This document shows, piece by piece, positions 1-8,915 of a stretch of 25,079 bases of DNA. The DNA is from an uncultured Schaedlerella sp. (GTDB lineage: Bacteria > Bacillota > Clostridia > Lachnospirales > Lachnospiraceae): NCBI GenBank assembly GCA_934435195.1, contig CAKSAJ010000035.1, forward strand, positions 1 through 25,079, in the 5' to 3' direction. Made by a program: the position numbers and the translations under genes. The notes beneath the pieces were generated by a model that was not told the origin of the DNA, did not search any database, and worked only from the letters and a program-made list of their open reading frames with translations. The number at the start of each line of letters is the position of its first letter. The stretch's first letter is position 1.

Positions 1-86
1 GGCCATGGGGACGGGGTTAGTGGCTTTTTGCAAGCAAAAAGCCACTAACCCCGTCCCCATGGCCTCAACCCCCGTCCCCAATGGCC
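1..86. repeat. Palindromic hairpin repeat, copy 1 (cut by window edge)
   Basis: Positions 1-31 pair perfectly with 34-64 around a central AA, a 31-bp stem containing the family core GGGGACGGGGTTAGTGGC and the apex TTGCAAGCAA. Positions 65-86 look like a further outer right arm (CCCCCGTCCCCAATGGCC) whose left partner would lie before base 1, so this copy is probably truncated by the window. It sits just past the TAG stop (110-112) of the DUF4956 gene, at the 3' end of the Pel operon. No poly-U tract follows on the minus strand, so it is not a textbook terminator. Confidence 0.9.
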
Positions 87-109
87 TACCCTGGCCTCCT
101 CAACCAACA

Positions 110-781
110 CTACCCGTGGTACTCTCCGTTATATTGAATCAATGTAACATCCTGCACATTTTCAATATTTCGAATCTTTTCTGTAAAGTCGAGATCATTC
201 TGGCGGCAGAATACTTCTACTGCCAATTCTGTTTTTTCTCCACGCATTGTTTTAGACTTGATGAAATATTTCATCTTCCCGAAGCTGCGGATAATTTCAT
301 CACCTGCATCATCCCCAAGATAATGGATCACAACAATATAGATTTTTCCTTTCTGTTGTTTATGATAAAACAGATAAATCATCGCAATCATAACGGCAGC
401 TGCAATAAGTGCAAGTAAATACATTCCTGCGCCGGCTGTGATACCTGTCGTAATCGCCCAGAAAAGGTAGAGCAGATCCATCGGATCTTTTACCGCTGTA
501 CGGAAACGGACGATAGACAACGCACCGACCATACCAAGGGAAATAACGATATTTGTGCTGATTGCCAGTGTGACCATGCAAGTAAGAAGTGTCATACCGA
601 CCAGCGTAACAGCAAAGCTTCTTGAAAAGATCACTCCGACATAAAATTTACTGTAGATCATATAAATAACCGCTCCAAGAAGCAGTGCTACGATCAATGA
701 AATGGTCATCTGTGGTACATTAAAACTATCAAACATGCCAGATTCCAACACTGACTTTTTTATCATATCTTGTACACTCAT
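110..781 (-). CDS. DUF4956 family membrane protein
   Basis: A 223-residue protein with about four membrane segments in its first 140 residues, including the conserved stretch SIVRFRTAVKDPMDLLYLF typical of DUF4956, followed by a soluble C-terminal domain of about 80 residues. The molecular function of DUF4956 is not established; the family is often encoded beside VTC-domain polyphosphate polymerases, as here. The ATG overlaps the TGA of the VTC gene (ATGA, 778-781), so translation is almost certainly coupled. It is the last gene of the Pel operon and ends next to hairpin repeat copy 1. I infer a membrane partner for the VTC domain or a transporter-like role, but nothing in the sequence proves either. 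Confidence 0.88.
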   Translation of the reverse strand: MSVQDMIKKSVLESGMFDSFNVPQMTISLIVALLLGAVIYMIYSKFYVGVIFSRSFAVTLVGMTLLTCMVTLAISTNIVISLGMVGALSIVRFRTAVKDPMDLLYLFWAITTGITAGAGMYLLALIAAAVMIAMIYLFYHKQQKGKIYIVVIHYLGDDAGDEIIRSFGKMKYFIKSKTMRGEKTELAVEVFCRQNDLDFTEKIRNIENVQDVTLIQYNGEYHG

Positions 782-1527
782 AATATTTTTCTCTCCTGTG
801 TTTCATTCCAATATTCAAACCCATGTAAATACTGTGATTTTTCATAACAGAGCACATACTTTGACACTGCCGTAAATTCCTGTGCATTTGGCAAAAGCAA
901 GTCCTTCACGATTTGTGGAAGCATTTCTGTAAATTTCACTTCCATGATTATTTTTCCCTGTTCGAGCACCGGTAAGGTTGGAAGCGTGCTATCAAAGATA
1001 TCATATCCTCCAACTGCTGCTCTTACATCACTGTCAAATGTAATCCGGACCGTTCCTTCATCCATTATCCATGGAACTCTTTCGTAATCAACAATTGTTC
1101 GTGGACGCATAAGATTGCTGATACATTCTATATAAAATTCTCTGCACAGAGGATATTTACTGGTCAGCAAGAATTCATACTCGCCATTTAATATTTTATA
1201 AAATTCTTCCTTTGTAAGTGGTGCGCTTTCTTTGTAAATATAGCTTCCATATTTCTTTTTCCGCTCTAATTTTATAGAGCGGTCACTATAATCGTAAATA
1301 CGTATCCTGTATTTTTTACGCATCAGAATACCTGATTCTTTCTCCTCATAAGCACTGTTGAAATAATCCTCGAAATACAGACTCCGAATCATATAGCCAT
1401 CTTCTCCGGCATGCGGATCTTTTTTTAATATATGGCGCATCCTCAACTCCAGCAAATCTTTCTCACTGGTACTGATCAGATATTTCCATTCGTTTCGGAA
1501 ACATTCCTTTGACTTTTTATTCCACAT
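778..1527 (-). CDS. VTC-domain protein (polyphosphate polymerase-like)
   Basis: 249 residues from the chosen start, matching the VTC (vacuolar transporter chaperone catalytic) domain fold family. The basic tunnel pattern is visible: NEWKYL near the N-terminus, R-x-R at R74/R76 (KKYRIRIYDY), a lysine-rich strand SIKLERKKK at about 84-92, and a late EVK (196-198). In yeast Vtc4 comparable Arg/Lys/Glu residues line the tunnel that makes polyphosphate from ATP. There is no membrane segment, so it should act in the cytoplasm, probably with the DUF4956 protein encoded next. I chose the ATG at 1527 because GAGG lies about 9 bases upstream; an upstream in-frame start at 1554 is possible. It overlaps the CotH gene by 11 bases. 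Catalytic activity is inferred, and the link to Pel is by operon only. Confidence 0.85.
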   Translation of the reverse strand: MWNKKSKECFRNEWKYLISTSEKDLLELRMRHILKKDPHAGEDGYMIRSLYFEDYFNSAYEEKESGILMRKKYRIRIYDYSDRSIKLERKKKYGSYIYKESAPLTKEEFYKILNGEYEFLLTSKYPLCREFYIECISNLMRPRTIVDYERVPWIMDEGTVRITFDSDVRAAVGGYDIFDSTLPTLPVLEQGKIIMEVKFTEMLPQIVKDLLLPNAQEFTAVSKYVLCYEKSQYLHGFEYWNETQERKIL

Positions 1528-3295
1528 ATATATCTTCCTCAACATTTGTTCCACCCGAAATGTAGAAGCATTTCATACCATAATTTTTCCCATCATCCGT
1601 CACGTAATAATCGAATGCATCCTGCGTCTTTCCGGATGCATTTGTCACACGGACACGTAAGAAATATTGTCCGTCTGCCGGCACTGTAGTCTGTGCTTCC
1701 GGAATCAACAGATTTTCCTGACGATAAACAACTTCTTTAAACTGATAATCCTTCGCCAGCTCAACCGTGTATGTAATATCTTCCGCATTAAAATCATATG
1801 ATGCATCCCAGTTAAACTTCAAGGTGTTTCCCTCAATCGTCGGTACTCCGATATAAAATGGCATCGGTTTCTTCAGGCTTTCCTTATAAAGCTTATAATT
1901 TTGCTCTACTTCAGACGGAATCGCCGATGCGATTGTCTCGTACTCTGCATCTGTCAATGGTGCATACATCTGATCCGGCATTTTTTTCAAATATGCCTGA
2001 GTAACTGTACGATACGCCTGTATCATGCCACTTATCCGCTCCTCACTCAGATACGACTTCACATCCAAAATAGCCGCATCCAATTCCTCACGAAAATCAT
2101 CCGACTGCAGACATCTCTGGAAAAGAACATTTCCCCAGTAATTGCTGACTCCACATTCCCAGCTTCCCTGGTCTGAACGATTTTGAATTGCGTATTCTGT
2201 CCGCATAAAAGAACTATCATTGTCCCAGGGAATCAGATACCAGGTATTCGAATTCTGAGGGCTGTACAGATACGTGTTACGGCTCTGCGTATCTACGTTT
2301 CCGGTCAATATTTGATACGCCATCCAATAGGTCAGATTTTCCCTGTCAAAATATTTCTCCAAAATGCTATCGATCGGCTGTGAATTATCATTGAGTGCCG
2401 TCAACATATTGATCAGTTTCGTATTGTCCGAATCGCCTTTAATCTCCAAAAGTTTTTCAAATGCTGTTTGATCATAAGTCGGATCATCTTCTTTCTTTAT
2501 CACATCTTCATGTCGATAAAACTCAAATGAATTAATCTTATACAGCTGTCCATTCGAATCCATTCCATGGTTCTTCATCCCAGTCTTATTGAGCTGTTCT
2601 ACCTGCGTATATAATCCATAATCCTGAAATTCTGCATTGTCACCTTTGCTAAGATCCCTTACGTACAAATGTACAAACTGTGTACGCAGAGACATCAGCT
2701 GCGGGATACCCTTCAATAGATCATAAGAGAGCTTATTGCGGAAACGCATCCCCTCCGTCTGATGTTTATTCAGATTAATCGTGCGTTGTCCCAGCCAGGT
2801 ACCTTTATTTTTCTTCAGCTCAATCTTATAGTTTTTCTGTGCATTACGGCTTGAAGTCTGCCCCCTGATCTGCACGGTAGCATTCGGGACATCTTCTCCA
2901 TATCCCACTTCCCCGCTTTGAGGCCCCGACTCGTCACCAACCTGAAGAAGTGCCGCACTCTGATAACGCGCAACGCCCATTTTCTCATAATCATACGCTG
3001 AATAGGTGTTTATCTCCTCCCACGTATGATTTGTACCTTCCGCAGAATTTCCCTTAGAAACCGTAAGGTACATTGTCACAACGCTTGTCTCGTCATCATT
3101 TGCATAAAGGCTGTCCTTATCCCTCAAATGCACTTCATTAATATCCTGCACTTCTTCTTTTTTCACAGACTCTTCCGTCTGCTTCTTTTCGCCCGATGCA
3201 TCTTTATCTTGTCCGGAAAATGTACATCCTGTAAGACAAGACGACAGTGCAAAAAGCACAGCACAGCTTATCGCAATTGATTTATAAAACTTCAA
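1517..3295 (-). CDS. CotH-kinase family lipoprotein
   Basis: 592 residues. A lipoprotein signal ends in the lipobox LTGC (Cys24), so the protein is expected on the outer face of the membrane, followed by a charged linker. The CotH kinase domain (about 75-460) shows RGQTSS (144-149), NYKIELKK, the FRNKLSYDLL stretch, and PWDND (356-360), the likely metal/catalytic aspartate region. A C-terminal region of about 90 residues resembles an FN3-like beta sandwich. CotH proteins are atypical kinases; B. subtilis CotH phosphorylates spore-coat proteins, but this protein need not share that substrate. The start is TTG at 3295, supported by GGGGAG seven bases upstream; the gene overlaps pelG by 14 bases and the VTC gene by 11. 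Its substrate here is unknown: Pel, a surface protein or phosphate metabolism are all open. Confidence 0.88.
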   Translation of the reverse strand: MKFYKSIAISCAVLFALSSCLTGCTFSGQDKDASGEKKQTEESVKKEEVQDINEVHLRDKDSLYANDDETSVVTMYLTVSKGNSAEGTNHTWEEINTYSAYDYEKMGVARYQSAALLQVGDESGPQSGEVGYGEDVPNATVQIRGQTSSRNAQKNYKIELKKNKGTWLGQRTINLNKHQTEGMRFRNKLSYDLLKGIPQLMSLRTQFVHLYVRDLSKGDNAEFQDYGLYTQVEQLNKTGMKNHGMDSNGQLYKINSFEFYRHEDVIKKEDDPTYDQTAFEKLLEIKGDSDNTKLINMLTALNDNSQPIDSILEKYFDRENLTYWMAYQILTGNVDTQSRNTYLYSPQNSNTWYLIPWDNDSSFMRTEYAIQNRSDQGSWECGVSNYWGNVLFQRCLQSDDFREELDAAILDVKSYLSEERISGMIQAYRTVTQAYLKKMPDQMYAPLTDAEYETIASAIPSEVEQNYKLYKESLKKPMPFYIGVPTIEGNTLKFNWDASYDFNAEDITYTVELAKDYQFKEVVYRQENLLIPEAQTTVPADGQYFLRVRVTNASGKTQDAFDYYVTDDGKNYGMKCFYISGGTNVEEDIYVE

Positions 3296-4751
3296 TATTA
3301 TCTCCCCTTTCTAACTTCTCTTCAAGGAAATGTCCCATTCGTGTGAAAAATCCGGTTTTATCTTCCGCAACAACCGGTTGCACACTCAAAATATAGTACG
3401 GAAGTTTTTTAATAAAATATCCAAGCCGAAGAGCACTGATCAAAAAGAACACTGCACTTCCCAAAAGAAATCCAAAACCATAATATACTTGTGGAAAGAA
3501 TAATGATACACAGGTAAATGTGCATGTACATGCCGCAAACATTCCTGTCGCAAACAAAGCACCTTTATAATCCGTAAAATACAAAAGTATCAGCATCATC
3601 GTATTTGCAATTGCATAAATTCCATAGCCGACACAAAGAGTTCTGAAATACCCTTCCATAAGGTCATTGAATCCAAGCGGAAGAAGCTCTAAGAGCGGCT
3701 GCCCTAATGAGATGACAAGTGCCGTTGTAAGAAGCTGTTTTAACGCCGTATATTTCAACTCCATGTTTAATACTTTTTTCATCTCCTGTCCGGCCTGCAA
3801 AATATCCTTAATCTCTCCTTTGTCGTTAAACAGACTATAATAATTCCTGTATTTCGGATAAAAATTCACTTCCACCGATACAACAAAATTCACTGTCGTT
3901 ATGAGGATTGTCAAATATGCGATCATTGCCGGGACATCATGGTATGGTGCTCCATAAAACAAGCCCTGCACATGTACATGGATCGGACTAAACCACATAA
4001 TCACCAAATGTGTAAACAAACCGATATTTGTAAATAATCCGGTAAATGCAAGCGGCAGAAATTCATCTACCCAACGTAAAAATGAAAATGCACTCATGTC
4101 ACTCTGTGGAAAATACCGGTACAACAATGTCACATCCCACAGAAGCATGATCCCATATCCAAGCGTTACTGCGATCATCATTGCCTCTATATGCGGAATC
4201 CCGATTATGATAAGTAAAAATCCAGCGATAAGTGAAACACAAACTGCGGTCACAAACGATATTAAGATTCCTTTATAATCCTTGATTGCCGTCAGGTAAC
4301 TCATCGCATTCCATGTGACGATCAACTCTCCGAAAAATTCCAGACACAAAAACTGATCGAGCAGATTTATCCCGGAAAACAGAAGAAAAACCCCATACAG
4401 AATCCCACCGACAACAAGCAATATTCCTGTCGAGCCCCAAAAGGAAGGCAGAATTGCCTCATGCCGTTCTTCGTAAAGCATATCCGCAATATATCTCGTC
4501 ACAACCATAGAAAAGAAACTGCTTACAGTCAGCGATGCCAGAAGTGTATAAGTAATCATACAGATCAATAATTCTCTGTTATGTCTCGTCGCACCGGTCT
4601 GGTCACACAGAAAGGAAACTCCGACTAACAGCACAATACCAAGAAGCATCGGTCCGGTACAGATAACTCCGGCATATCCGTATGCCCTTACAGCCGCTGC
4701 AAGTCCACGTTTCTGGAATAATTTTTTTAACTCAAATCCGATTCCGGCCAT
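3282..4751 (-). CDS. pelG: PelG, polysaccharide export membrane protein
   Basis: A very hydrophobic protein of 489 residues with about 12 predicted membrane segments, beginning MAGIGFELKKLF, the typical PelG N-terminus. PelG is a Wzx/MATE-like membrane protein that works with the glycosyltransferase PelF to move the growing Pel chain across the cytoplasmic membrane. The open frame extends to an ATG at 4793, but I prefer 4751: the canonical N-terminus starts there and GGGAGG lies about 11 bases upstream, leaving a 20-base overlap with pelF. The gene is coupled downstream to the CotH lipoprotein gene. Charged membrane-proximal features fit a polysaccharide flippase; substrate assignment rests on the operon. 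Confidence 0.93.
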   Translation of the reverse strand: MAGIGFELKKLFQKRGLAAAVRAYGYAGVICTGPMLLGIVLLVGVSFLCDQTGATRHNRELLICMITYTLLASLTVSSFFSMVVTRYIADMLYEERHEAILPSFWGSTGILLVVGGILYGVFLLFSGINLLDQFLCLEFFGELIVTWNAMSYLTAIKDYKGILISFVTAVCVSLIAGFLLIIIGIPHIEAMMIAVTLGYGIMLLWDVTLLYRYFPQSDMSAFSFLRWVDEFLPLAFTGLFTNIGLFTHLVIMWFSPIHVHVQGLFYGAPYHDVPAMIAYLTILITTVNFVVSVEVNFYPKYRNYYSLFNDKGEIKDILQAGQEMKKVLNMELKYTALKQLLTTALVISLGQPLLELLPLGFNDLMEGYFRTLCVGYGIYAIANTMMLILLYFTDYKGALFATGMFAACTCTFTCVSLFFPQVYYGFGFLLGSAVFFLISALRLGYFIKKLPYYILSVQPVVAEDKTGFFTRMGHFLEEKLERGDNIEVL

Positions 4752-6156
4752 CTGCCTCTTCCACCTCCCGATACAGCTTCCGGTATTTTTCAACCATACC
4801 TTCCTTCCGATAATATGCCTCTACACGCTTCTGCGCATTTTCGCCCATACGAAGTCTGCGCGACCTCGACTCACACATCCGATCCATAGCCTGTGCAAGC
4901 CCTTCTCTGTACATAGGAGGCACACAGTAGCCCGCAATCCCAAAATGATCTTCCTCATTTCCCGCCAAAAGCTCCCGGCAACATCCAACATCCGTCGTAA
5001 CACATGGCCGTCTTGCCGCAAATGATTCCAGTACGGACAGTGGCTGCCCCTCCGATATACTTGTCAAAATCGTAAAATCCAGTTTTTCCATATAAGAAAC
5101 AATATCCACACGCCCGGTAAAAATTACATTTTCCAAATGCAGCTGCTCAACCAAATCATAACATTCCTTAGCATACTCCTCATCATCCACGCCGCCCATA
5201 ATATGTAGCCGCACATTTTCTCTTCGTGTAGACAGCTCATAAAACGCATAGATCATCGTCTTAATGTCTTTGATCGGTGCCATTCGGACGATTGCCCCGA
5301 TATCAACCCAGCCATCATCCTCCTTCAGCGGAATAGAGGAAAGTCTGTCATAATTAATTCCATTTTCAATCACACGGCACTTATCCTTATCGCAACCCAT
5401 CTGCACCTGCGTGTGCATAGCATTCGTAAACAGACACGAAACCAGAAAAGCCCGCTTGTAAATAATATCCGACAGCATATAGAAAAACGCAATCCACTGT
5501 TTCTTAAACGCCGGCTGTACCCATTTCGCACGTATGATTTCTTCCTCACGTTCCCTTGTATAAATCCCATGCTCCGTCAAAAGCACTCTCTTTTTATAAA
5601 CATAACCGCCCAGACACGCAAGCAGGCCGCCATATCCTGTGCAGATTGCATGGTAAACATCCGCTTTTGGCACTTCACTGCCCATCAGATACAATACCGG
5701 AAGCAGCATGGAACGCATCGTGTGAAATGCATCCGCAAACGGAGTATAAGGGTACTCTGTCAGACAGCACTTCGTCAATATATTTAAAAATTCTTCACTT
5801 TTTAGAAATGACATCGGATTGATTTTCTGCTCATGATAAAGACGGAACAAAATTTCCCAATCCGGACGTTTGCATAACATCAGCTCTTTGAGGCTTTCCA
5901 CCTCTTCTGCAGTAAATACGTGATGCATTTTTCCCGACTCTTTTACACGCAGGGCATCATCCAAAAAAACCTCATGAACTTCCGTAACATTTGGCGGAAG
6001 CTCATAGACAAATTTTCCCTTATCCTTTGCGTTCGCTCCGATTACCCACAGAACAAATTCATGCTCCTTCATTTCATTTATATACTGATGCATCCATGTA
6101 GATACACCGCCAAATATATAGGGATAGCATCCCTCTAATATGAGACAGATCCTCAC
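4732..6156 (-). CDS. pelF: PelF, GT4-type glycosyltransferase
   Basis: A 474-residue cytosolic GT-B glycosyltransferase. The N-terminus (RICLILEGCYPYIFGGVSTW) and TEHGIYTREREEE (194-206) are characteristic of PelF; the donor-binding domain has R291/K296 (IVRMAPIKD) and the GT4 E-x7-E motif at E369 and E377 (SEGQPLSVLE). PelF polymerises the Pel chain from UDP-linked aminosugars in Pseudomonas; the same reaction is inferred here. The start is GTG at 6156 with AAGGAG six bases before it; the stop of pelA lies only three bases upstream. It overlaps pelG. Length is close to the family norm of roughly 470-510 residues and no key residue looks missing. Confidence 0.95.
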   Translation of the reverse strand: MRICLILEGCYPYIFGGVSTWMHQYINEMKEHEFVLWVIGANAKDKGKFVYELPPNVTEVHEVFLDDALRVKESGKMHHVFTAEEVESLKELMLCKRPDWEILFRLYHEQKINPMSFLKSEEFLNILTKCCLTEYPYTPFADAFHTMRSMLLPVLYLMGSEVPKADVYHAICTGYGGLLACLGGYVYKKRVLLTEHGIYTREREEEIIRAKWVQPAFKKQWIAFFYMLSDIIYKRAFLVSCLFTNAMHTQVQMGCDKDKCRVIENGINYDRLSSIPLKEDDGWVDIGAIVRMAPIKDIKTMIYAFYELSTRRENVRLHIMGGVDDEEYAKECYDLVEQLHLENVIFTGRVDIVSYMEKLDFTILTSISEGQPLSVLESFAARRPCVTTDVGCCRELLAGNEEDHFGIAGYCVPPMYREGLAQAMDRMCESRSRRLRMGENAQKRVEAYYRKEGMVEKYRKLYREVEEADGRNRI

Positions 6157-6159
6157 CTT

Positions 6160-8013
6160 TTACTCCTTTTCTAATTGCCGCTCAATCGTTACTGTCGCTT
6201 CGTCAGCCTCAAGCAGATAAAGATTTCCTGTAAGGTGCGTAAGCGCTCCACCCGAAACATTCCCCGGGGTACCTTCATTGATACGCACCATAAAATATGC
6301 TTTATCGTAAAAATTTTCAAGCGTCAACCGAATTTCTTTTTCTGTTACTTCCTTTGTAAATGTCACTGCTCCGTAACGCTGAATTGCCCCGGACAGCTCA
6401 CTTCCCGTCATCTTTCTCAAAGATGGTGCCGACTCATCCAGCCATTCCATATAGCTGTTCAGATTTGCTTTCAGCTTCTCCCATCCAAGCTTTGCGCCAC
6501 GGTCCTCGTCCAGAAGGTCATCCGGGTGTAGGAAATGTGTATTCACAAAATGCATATTCAGTTCTGACAACGCCGCCATCTTCATATAGTCATCCACAAT
6601 CGCACCGGAAGTAATACGTGGCTGTTCCACAATTCCATCCTCTGCAACCTCAAATTCCTGCACATAGGCAAAATCACCTTGAAAATAATTACTTGCAATC
6701 GTTTTAATCTCCGGAAAATCCTTTGCAAGCATCTTTCTTCCCTCTTCCGATAACACATTGGAAGGAGGCACATAAACCGACATTGTAACCCCCGGAAACA
6801 TCTCGTTTCCAAATCGGAGCAGCTCATTCACCGCATTCTTCATAGCATCTTCACTTTTCCATGTATTATATGGAAGTACATCACCATAGACCGTATTCGA
6901 AAGGCTCAGCGGCTGATGATTGTAGCCATGATACCCCAGTTCTCCTCCCTGATGAAGAAGCATGTTTCCAAAATACTGAAAACGAGACGTATCTGTCTGT
7001 TTCTTTATCTTTCCATTCGTCTCATCCTCATAGTTCTCGATGATCACTCCTGTATAATGAATATTATAATCCGAAGCAATTTCCAGCATATCCGGCCACC
7101 ATATATTTGCATAAAAGTCCTTGATGCTCATATCGTAATCACGTTTTACATAGGTACCATCTCCACTTGGAACCGGTGACGGAAAATCATCCAGATAAAA
7201 TACAGAACCATTGATTACAGGATAAATGCCCACATCCGTAAGCAGGCTGTATGACGCCGCATAGAATCCACGTACTGCCTTCTCATATAATCCAAAATTG
7301 TCTACTACAAATTTACCTTTTCCATAACTGTTTTCCCATATTAATGGTTGTCCATTTTTATTTTTTATTCTCGCATAGACCTTTGCCTTCTCACTTACCT
7401 GAACCGACCATGCTGACTCAAAAGCATCCGTAATTTCGTAAGACTCTCCTCCGCCAAGCATGAAATCAGAATCAAAATAAATACTGTCCACAACAGAATT
7501 ATCATACCCGGAAGAAATGATTCCGATTTTCTGTTCTATCATCGATGTATATGCCGTCTTCTGAAGTGTCATGGGGAAAAGAACATTTCCACCATCTGAA
7601 ACCCATTCGCACAAATTCACCAAATTCTCTTTTAGCGGACTGATATCACTTAGCAAAACAACAACTGTTTCATAATTATGATAATCAGGAATAGACGAAT
7701 CCGTCTGCACGTCAACCACATCGGTTCCGATTTTCATATCATTAAATATCTGCTGAAACTGTTCCCATGCCTGATTGCTTGATTCATCCTCACTGTTTCG
7801 AAGCACCAAACACGTTGGCTCCAATGTTTTTACAGCCGTTTTTTCTGTAACAACCTTATTCTTATCCAGATAATTAATCTGTCTGTTTTTCTCTGTATAG
7901 TGAATTCCACTCCGCTCTGCAAAAAGAACAACCGCGATCATCATAAAAACTCCTAAGATCACCAGCATACTTTTAAATGGAAATGTTTTCAGTGAATGTA
8001 TCAATCTAGCCAA
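6160..8013 (-). CDS. pelA: PelA deacetylase-type protein (DUF2194, CE4-like)
   Basis: 617 residues with one N-terminal membrane anchor (about 15-31), so the enzyme faces outside. Residues 65-265 form a Rossmann-like/DUF2194 region, followed by a polysaccharide deacetylase-type domain: VFYLDDFPSP supplies the Asp pair (D275/D276) and GYHGYNH the metal-binding H362-x3-H366. It would remove acetyl groups from the emerging polysaccharide and make it cationic. Compared with Pseudomonas PelA there is no glycoside hydrolase domain, which matches the deacetylase-only form reported for Gram-positive pel operons. The likely start is TTG at 8013, about 10 bases after AGGAGG; the first ATG is 15 codons further in. 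It overlaps pelE by 13 bases. Confidence 0.9.
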   Translation of the reverse strand: MARLIHSLKTFPFKSMLVILGVFMMIAVVLFAERSGIHYTEKNRQINYLDKNKVVTEKTAVKTLEPTCLVLRNSEDESSNQAWEQFQQIFNDMKIGTDVVDVQTDSSIPDYHNYETVVVLLSDISPLKENLVNLCEWVSDGGNVLFPMTLQKTAYTSMIEQKIGIISSGYDNSVVDSIYFDSDFMLGGGESYEITDAFESAWSVQVSEKAKVYARIKNKNGQPLIWENSYGKGKFVVDNFGLYEKAVRGFYAASYSLLTDVGIYPVINGSVFYLDDFPSPVPSGDGTYVKRDYDMSIKDFYANIWWPDMLEIASDYNIHYTGVIIENYEDETNGKIKKQTDTSRFQYFGNMLLHQGGELGYHGYNHQPLSLSNTVYGDVLPYNTWKSEDAMKNAVNELLRFGNEMFPGVTMSVYVPPSNVLSEEGRKMLAKDFPEIKTIASNYFQGDFAYVQEFEVAEDGIVEQPRITSGAIVDDYMKMAALSELNMHFVNTHFLHPDDLLDEDRGAKLGWEKLKANLNSYMEWLDESAPSLRKMTGSELSGAIQRYGAVTFTKEVTEKEIRLTLENFYDKAYFMVRINEGTPGNVSGGALTHLTGNLYLLEADEATVTIERQLEKE

Positions 8014-8894
8014 AAAGCCAATGCCTCCTTACTCTTCGATGACAGATAAATGTGTTCTTCCTTCATCTGTCTTAAACTCTCATGCAGTTCGCGTCCTCTT
8101 TTCTGCTCTGCCAGATACTGTATCTTCAAAAGCCAGAACTCCTCCCTGCGATGCCATTTCTCATCTATCATGTTCAAAACTTCTTCTGCCTGAACATAAT
8201 CTCCGTTTATCATCAGATTCTTGAACAGACAAATACACGTGTGAAGCTCCGGCTTTAACGCCAATCTCTGTCTCAGCATACGGATATAACGCTCTCGCTG
8301 CATTTTCTCCATCTGTGCCTCCAGAATCCCCTGATTCAAATATTCTTCCATAAAATCACAGTACTGCTTTAATATCTCCGGATCATTCGGAGCCGCCGCA
8401 TATAATTTTTCCAATTTCTGCATACGGAAATCATACTCCTTTGACAGCTCGACCATCGCTGTGATCGCATAATGAACCACCTCTACATCTTCATTCATGC
8501 GGGCCTGCTTCAAAAGATCCATATATTCCTCCGGATTGTCATTTAACACATCCATAATCAATTCCCGCCGAAGCTCAGGCTCATTGATCAAAAGTGCCTC
8601 CTCAAGCGGAACCACTTTCTTATCCGTATCAGATGCTGCACGGATATTATTTTTATAAATTTCCTCATTTACACGGAGTTTCTCCACTCCGGCTTCAATC
8701 ACATTGTCTGTTTTCGTCAAAACCTGCAAATGTAAAATAAACACACACAACATCCCCCAGAAAGGAACAAATATCACAAGTGCTATCAAATATTTTTTTA
8801 CTTTCAGTGCATGTTTTTTTATTCCAAACCAGACCAATATGCAACAAATTATATGTAATAGGATTAAAAGTATGCCAAACACTGCCCGAATCAT
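8001..8894 (-). CDS. pelE: PelE, membrane protein with helical-repeat domain
   Basis: 297 residues with two N-terminal membrane segments (about 2-24 and 37-57) and then an all-helical cytoplasmic region that looks TPR-like (PEYMDLLKQARMNEDVEVVHYAI and the later NPE/NGDYVQAEEVLN stretches). That matches PelE, a scaffold linking PelD to the PelF/PelG synthase. AGGAGA lies seven bases before the ATG. It is 21 bases downstream of pelD and overlaps pelA by 13 bases, giving the order pelD-E-A-F-G known from Gram-positive clusters. The sequence is weakly conserved in this family, so the name rests partly on position. Confidence 0.85.
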   Translation of the reverse strand: MIRAVFGILLILLHIICCILVWFGIKKHALKVKKYLIALVIFVPFWGMLCVFILHLQVLTKTDNVIEAGVEKLRVNEEIYKNNIRAASDTDKKVVPLEEALLINEPELRRELIMDVLNDNPEEYMDLLKQARMNEDVEVVHYAITAMVELSKEYDFRMQKLEKLYAAAPNDPEILKQYCDFMEEYLNQGILEAQMEKMQRERYIRMLRQRLALKPELHTCICLFKNLMINGDYVQAEEVLNMIDEKWHRREEFWLLKIQYLAEQKRGRELHESLRQMKEEHIYLSSKSKEALAFWLD

Positions 8895-8915
8895 CGTGTC
8901 TCTCCTGTAAATCTC

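Noticed and set aside
5..418. Plus-strand open frames running through repeats (also at 11076-11306, 12811-13038 and 23380-23577)
   Set aside because: Their starts are low-complexity translations of the palindromes and the rest is antisense to clear genes; no ribosome binding site or family resemblance.
4752..4793. Longer pelG N-terminus starting at 4793
   Set aside because: The extra 14 residues lie inside pelF, and the typical PelG start MAGIGFEL with a ribosome binding site is at 4751.
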